DNA of 16,772 nucleotides, taken from NCBI GenBank assembly GCA_964621645.1, contig CAZUMH010000079.1:1-16772 (forward strand), in the 5' to 3' direction. Origin of the DNA: CAZUMH01 sp964621645 (lineage in GTDB: Bacteria; Zhuqueibacterota; QNDG01; JAGLOF01). The position numbers were made by a program, and so were the translations under genes. The number at the start of each line of letters is the position of its first letter. Within the stretch, counting starts at the first letter, position 1. The notes beneath the pieces were generated by a model that saw only the letters and a list, made by a program, of their open reading frames with translations, was not told the origin of the DNA and did no database searches. Below are positions 15,715-16,772 of the stretch, in pieces.

Positions 15715-15743
15715 AATATAGGTATAAATAAGGTATAAATCAA
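15715..15743 (-). promoter_or_regulatory. lexA promoter, probably leaderless
   Basis: On the - strand TTGATT (15743-15738) and TATATT (15720-15715) are separated by exactly 17 bases, a sound sigma-70-type pair. The -10 ends six bases before the lexA ATG (15708), so the expected start of transcription is at or next to the A of ATG. There is no Shine-Dalgarno sequence in the gap (CCCGAT). Confidence 0.65.
15720..15740. repeat. Direct repeat in the lexA promoter spacer, candidate operator
   Basis: AGGTATAAAT occurs at 15720-15729 and again at 15731-15740, a period of 11 bases, close to one helical turn. The repeats fill the space between the -35 and -10 elements, where a bound repressor would block polymerase. 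LexA is the natural candidate but this is inferred. Confidence 0.5.
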
Positions 15744-15761
15744 GACATTTTTCACACTGTC
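15744..15761. repeat. GACA-N10-TGTC dyad next to the lexA -35 element
   Basis: GACA at 15744-15747 and TGTC at 15758-15761 are inverted, and the dyad abuts the outer edge of the -35 box. It is short, so it may be chance; it is listed as an alternative candidate operator for the SOS operon. Confidence 0.3.
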
Positions 15762-15925
15762 AGTAAAAAAACGTCTGTGTGGATAATTGAGGGCGGATAA
15801 AATCCTTCCGAACGGTTGTGGTATTCCAAAAAATATTCGCAGGATTCGACTACCACCATCCCGAATCAATAATAACAGTGGATTGAAAGAATCGGAATGG
15901 CGTATAACAGAGAAAATATACCTCA

Positions 15926-15950
15926 TTTCGGGCCGACTTCAGGCCCGAAA
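15926..15950. repeat. Perfect 9-bp hairpin in the lexA-glnA gap
   Basis: TTTCGGGCC (15926-15934) and GGCCCGAAA (15942-15950) pair perfectly around the loop GACTTCA. No T run follows on either strand, so it is not a standard terminator. Its sequence TTTCGGGCCG recurs at 16039-16048 within the next large hairpin. Confidence 0.6.
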
Positions 15951-16022
15951 GCGCGGCTGCTGCTTTTTACGCCGCAAAACACCCCGCACCCGAAAAGGGG
16001 CCGGCGTGCAAATGAAAACAAT

Positions 16023-16051
16023 CGGCGGCCCGGCTTGTTTTCGGGCCGCCG
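16023..16051. repeat. Perfect 10-bp GC-rich hairpin in the lexA-glnA gap
   Basis: CGGCGGCCCG (16023-16032) and CGGGCCGCCG (16042-16051) form ten pairs around a nine-base loop GCTTGTTTT. On the - strand it is followed by ATTGTTTTCATTT, a weak T-rich tail, so it could act as an inefficient terminator in that direction. Otherwise it is a structural element of unknown role. Confidence 0.6.
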
Positions 16052-16153
16052 CGGTGAGAGAAAAGCAGCGTCCGGAGGTCGGGATGGGGCATAGAAACAC
16101 AAAGAATGAGAACGCACCTGTGAAAAACCATTCAGCCGCACCAGGGGTTTTTG

Positions 16154-16179
16154 GTCCTTTTTGCTCCGTCAAAAAGGAC
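16154..16179. repeat. 9-bp hairpin with a loop able to pair downstream
   Basis: GTCCTTTTT (16154-16162) pairs with AAAAAGGAC (16171-16179) around GCTCCGTC. The loop's CTCCGT (16164-16169) is complementary to ACGGAG at 16192-16197, which would make an H-type pseudoknot or a competing stem. A further stem, AAAAACC (16123-16129) with GGTTTTT (16146-16152), lies just upstream. Confidence 0.5.
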
Positions 16180-16294
16180 ATTCCATTCTCAACGGAGGCT
16201 TCTGATACGGTCTCAAAAACTATAGAACGTGTAGGACCATCCCGATCCATTACATAGTAGTATTGTGAGCCACAGGATAGTTTTCGTCAATAAC

Positions 16295-16331
16295 AAAAAA
16301 ATCCTCCCGGCCGCTTCCCCGGCCGGGAGGA
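16295..16331 (-). terminator. Rho-independent terminator of glnA
   Basis: On the - strand an 11-base perfect stem, TCCTCCCGGCC (16331-16321) with GGCCGGGAGGA (16312-16302), and an eight-base loop are followed by seven Ts (16301-16295). It lies 24 bases after the glnA stop codon. Confidence 0.93.
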
Positions 16332-16355
16332 CACGCTGACGAGGAGATATACGTC

Positions 16356-16772
16356 CTACAGATATTTCTCTACTTCCCAGGGGGTGACCCGCATCAGAAA
16401 ATCCTGCCACTCTCTCCTTTTTACCTGGATAATATGTTCGGTGAGATCGTATCCGAGCATCTCCCGCATAATACCATCCTCTTCCAGTTCGCCCACCGCT
16501 TCAAAGATGGTGCGGGGCAGCAGGGTAATGTTTTTTTCTTCCAGTTTTTCATCACTGAATCCGTATACGTTCTCTTCGATGGCTTCCGGGGGAGTCAGCT
16601 TGCGCTCAATGCCGTCCAAGCCTGCGGCCAGCATGGCCGCAAAAGCGATATACGGATTGCAGGATGGGTCCGGGCAGCGCAGTTCCAGACGGGTGCCATC
16701 CTTCTGTTTGTTCTTCGAAACATTGGGAATGCGGATGAGCATTAATACAGGAGACACCTTGGTGATCGAAAT
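16356..16772 (-). CDS. glnA: Type I glutamine synthetase, C-terminal part (5' end outside window)
   Basis: The open frame enters from the right edge and ends at TAG, giving about 138 residues of the catalytic domain's end. GTRLELRCPDPSCNPYIAFAAMLAAGLDGI is the hallmark C-terminal segment of GSI, with the substrate-binding arginine in the LELR strand and the conserved D-x-x-x-N-P-Y/H. ENVYGF followed by LPRTIFEAVGELEED and the tail VTPWEVEKYL resembles the short GSI-alpha form; the segment where GSI-beta enzymes carry the adenylylated tyrosine (NLYDLP) is not of that form, so control by adenylylation is less likely. The enzyme makes glutamine from glutamate, ammonia and ATP. A GTG at 16757 is internal and should not be taken as a start. 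A strong terminator follows. Confidence 0.95.
   Translation of the reverse strand: MSITKVSPVLMLIRIPNVSKNKQKDGTRLELRCPDPSCNPYIAFAAMLAAGLDGIERKLTPPEAIEENVYGFSDEKLEEKNITLLPRTIFEAVGELEEDGIMREMLGYDLTEHIIQVKRREWQDFLMRVTPWEVEKYL

Larger units (their letters stand above)
15762..16294. other. About 530-base non-coding stretch between lexA promoter and glnA terminator
   Basis: No convincing protein gene is found. Open frames exist on both strands (for example 15787-16257 on +, from a TTG, and 15939-16250 on -), but none has a ribosome site, a recognisable domain or plausible composition. The stretch contains several hairpins: GTGGTA (15818-15823) with TACCAC (15851-15856), GATTCG (15843-15848) with CGAATC (15862-15867), and the three stronger stems listed separately. 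The middle (15926-16055) is very GC-rich while both sides are AT-rich. It does not match tmRNA, RNase P RNA, SRP RNA or a tRNA by eye. An unrecognised small RNA, or a remnant of a lost gene, is possible. Confidence 0.5.

Noticed and set aside
14572..15738. Long + strand open frame (388 codons) opposite imuB and lexA
   Set aside because: It is the mirror of two well-supported genes, lacks domains, and is rich in His, Arg, Gln and Pro as expected for antisense frames of GC-rich genes.
16023..16090. Resemblance of GCAGCGTCCGGAGG to the SRP RNA apical loop
   Set aside because: The conserved GGUCAGG and GGAAGG(A)AGCAGCC order and the long helix are absent.
15939..16250. 103-codon - strand open frame in the same gap
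   Set aside because: There is no Shine-Dalgarno site or family resemblance, and it overlaps the + strand frame. A hydrophobic patch (WFFTGAFSFFVFLCP) is not enough to call a membrane peptide.
15787..16257. 156-codon + strand open frame in the lexA-glnA gap
   Set aside because: It starts at TTG without a ribosome site, crosses several hairpins, and its Arg/Lys-rich product has no recognisable motif. It could be revisited if homologues appear.
1..16772. CRISPR array, tRNA, rRNA, insertion sequence or phage genes
   Set aside because: No regularly spaced repeats, cloverleaf sequence, transposase motif or terminal inverted repeats were seen on either strand.

Overview
The window is about 16.8 kb of ordinary chromosomal sequence from a diderm bacterium with a moderately GC-rich genome. 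An LptE-type lipoprotein (lipopolysaccharide transport to an outer membrane), several Sec signal peptides, a PspF-like sigma-54 activator and a lexA-imuB-dnaE2 mutagenesis cassette occur together. The gene mix resembles candidate lineages around the FCB group (Zixibacteria, KSB1, Latescibacterota or Gemmatimonadota-like), but this is an impression from protein style, and the phylum cannot be fixed from the sequence alone.

Bases 1-4634 (+ strand) hold a run of co-directional genes: the 3' end of a metallo-beta-lactamase-fold hydrolase, a receiver-less sigma-54 enhancer-binding protein, an LptE-like lipoprotein, a long TPR protein with an acidic disordered middle, and a family 2 glycosyltransferase. 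The first three are translationally coupled (abutting or overlapping ends), and the theme is the cell envelope. Bases 4770-7621 (+) encode a secreted M1-type zinc metallopeptidase followed 17 bases later by a six-helix membrane protein, ending at a strong hairpin shared with the convergent gene. Bases 7740-9626 (-) encode an M3 family oligoendopeptidase F with an export signal. Divergent from it is a secreted DUF6599-like protein (9878-10717, +), whose terminator lies inside the last codons of dnaE2.

Bases 10740-15708 (-) form the most coherent system: lexA, an ImuB-like Y-family protein that has lost its catalytic carboxylates, and the error-prone polymerase dnaE2, closely spaced as one apparent SOS-controlled operon. 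imuA, which usually sits between lexA and imuB, is absent here. LexA would repress the operon until DNA damage triggers its self-cleavage; ImuB would then act as a non-catalytic adaptor for DnaE2 in mutagenic translesion synthesis. The lexA promoter is unusually close to its start codon and implies a leaderless mRNA, with a helically phased direct repeat in the promoter spacer.

Between lexA and the end of glnA (16356-16772, -, partial; GSI-alpha-like glutamine synthetase) lie about 650 bases without a convincing gene. They hold the glnA terminator, the lexA promoter and several strong hairpins. This stretch is the best place in the window to look for an undescribed small RNA or regulatory element. 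No CRISPR array, tRNA, rRNA, insertion sequence or phage gene was seen.
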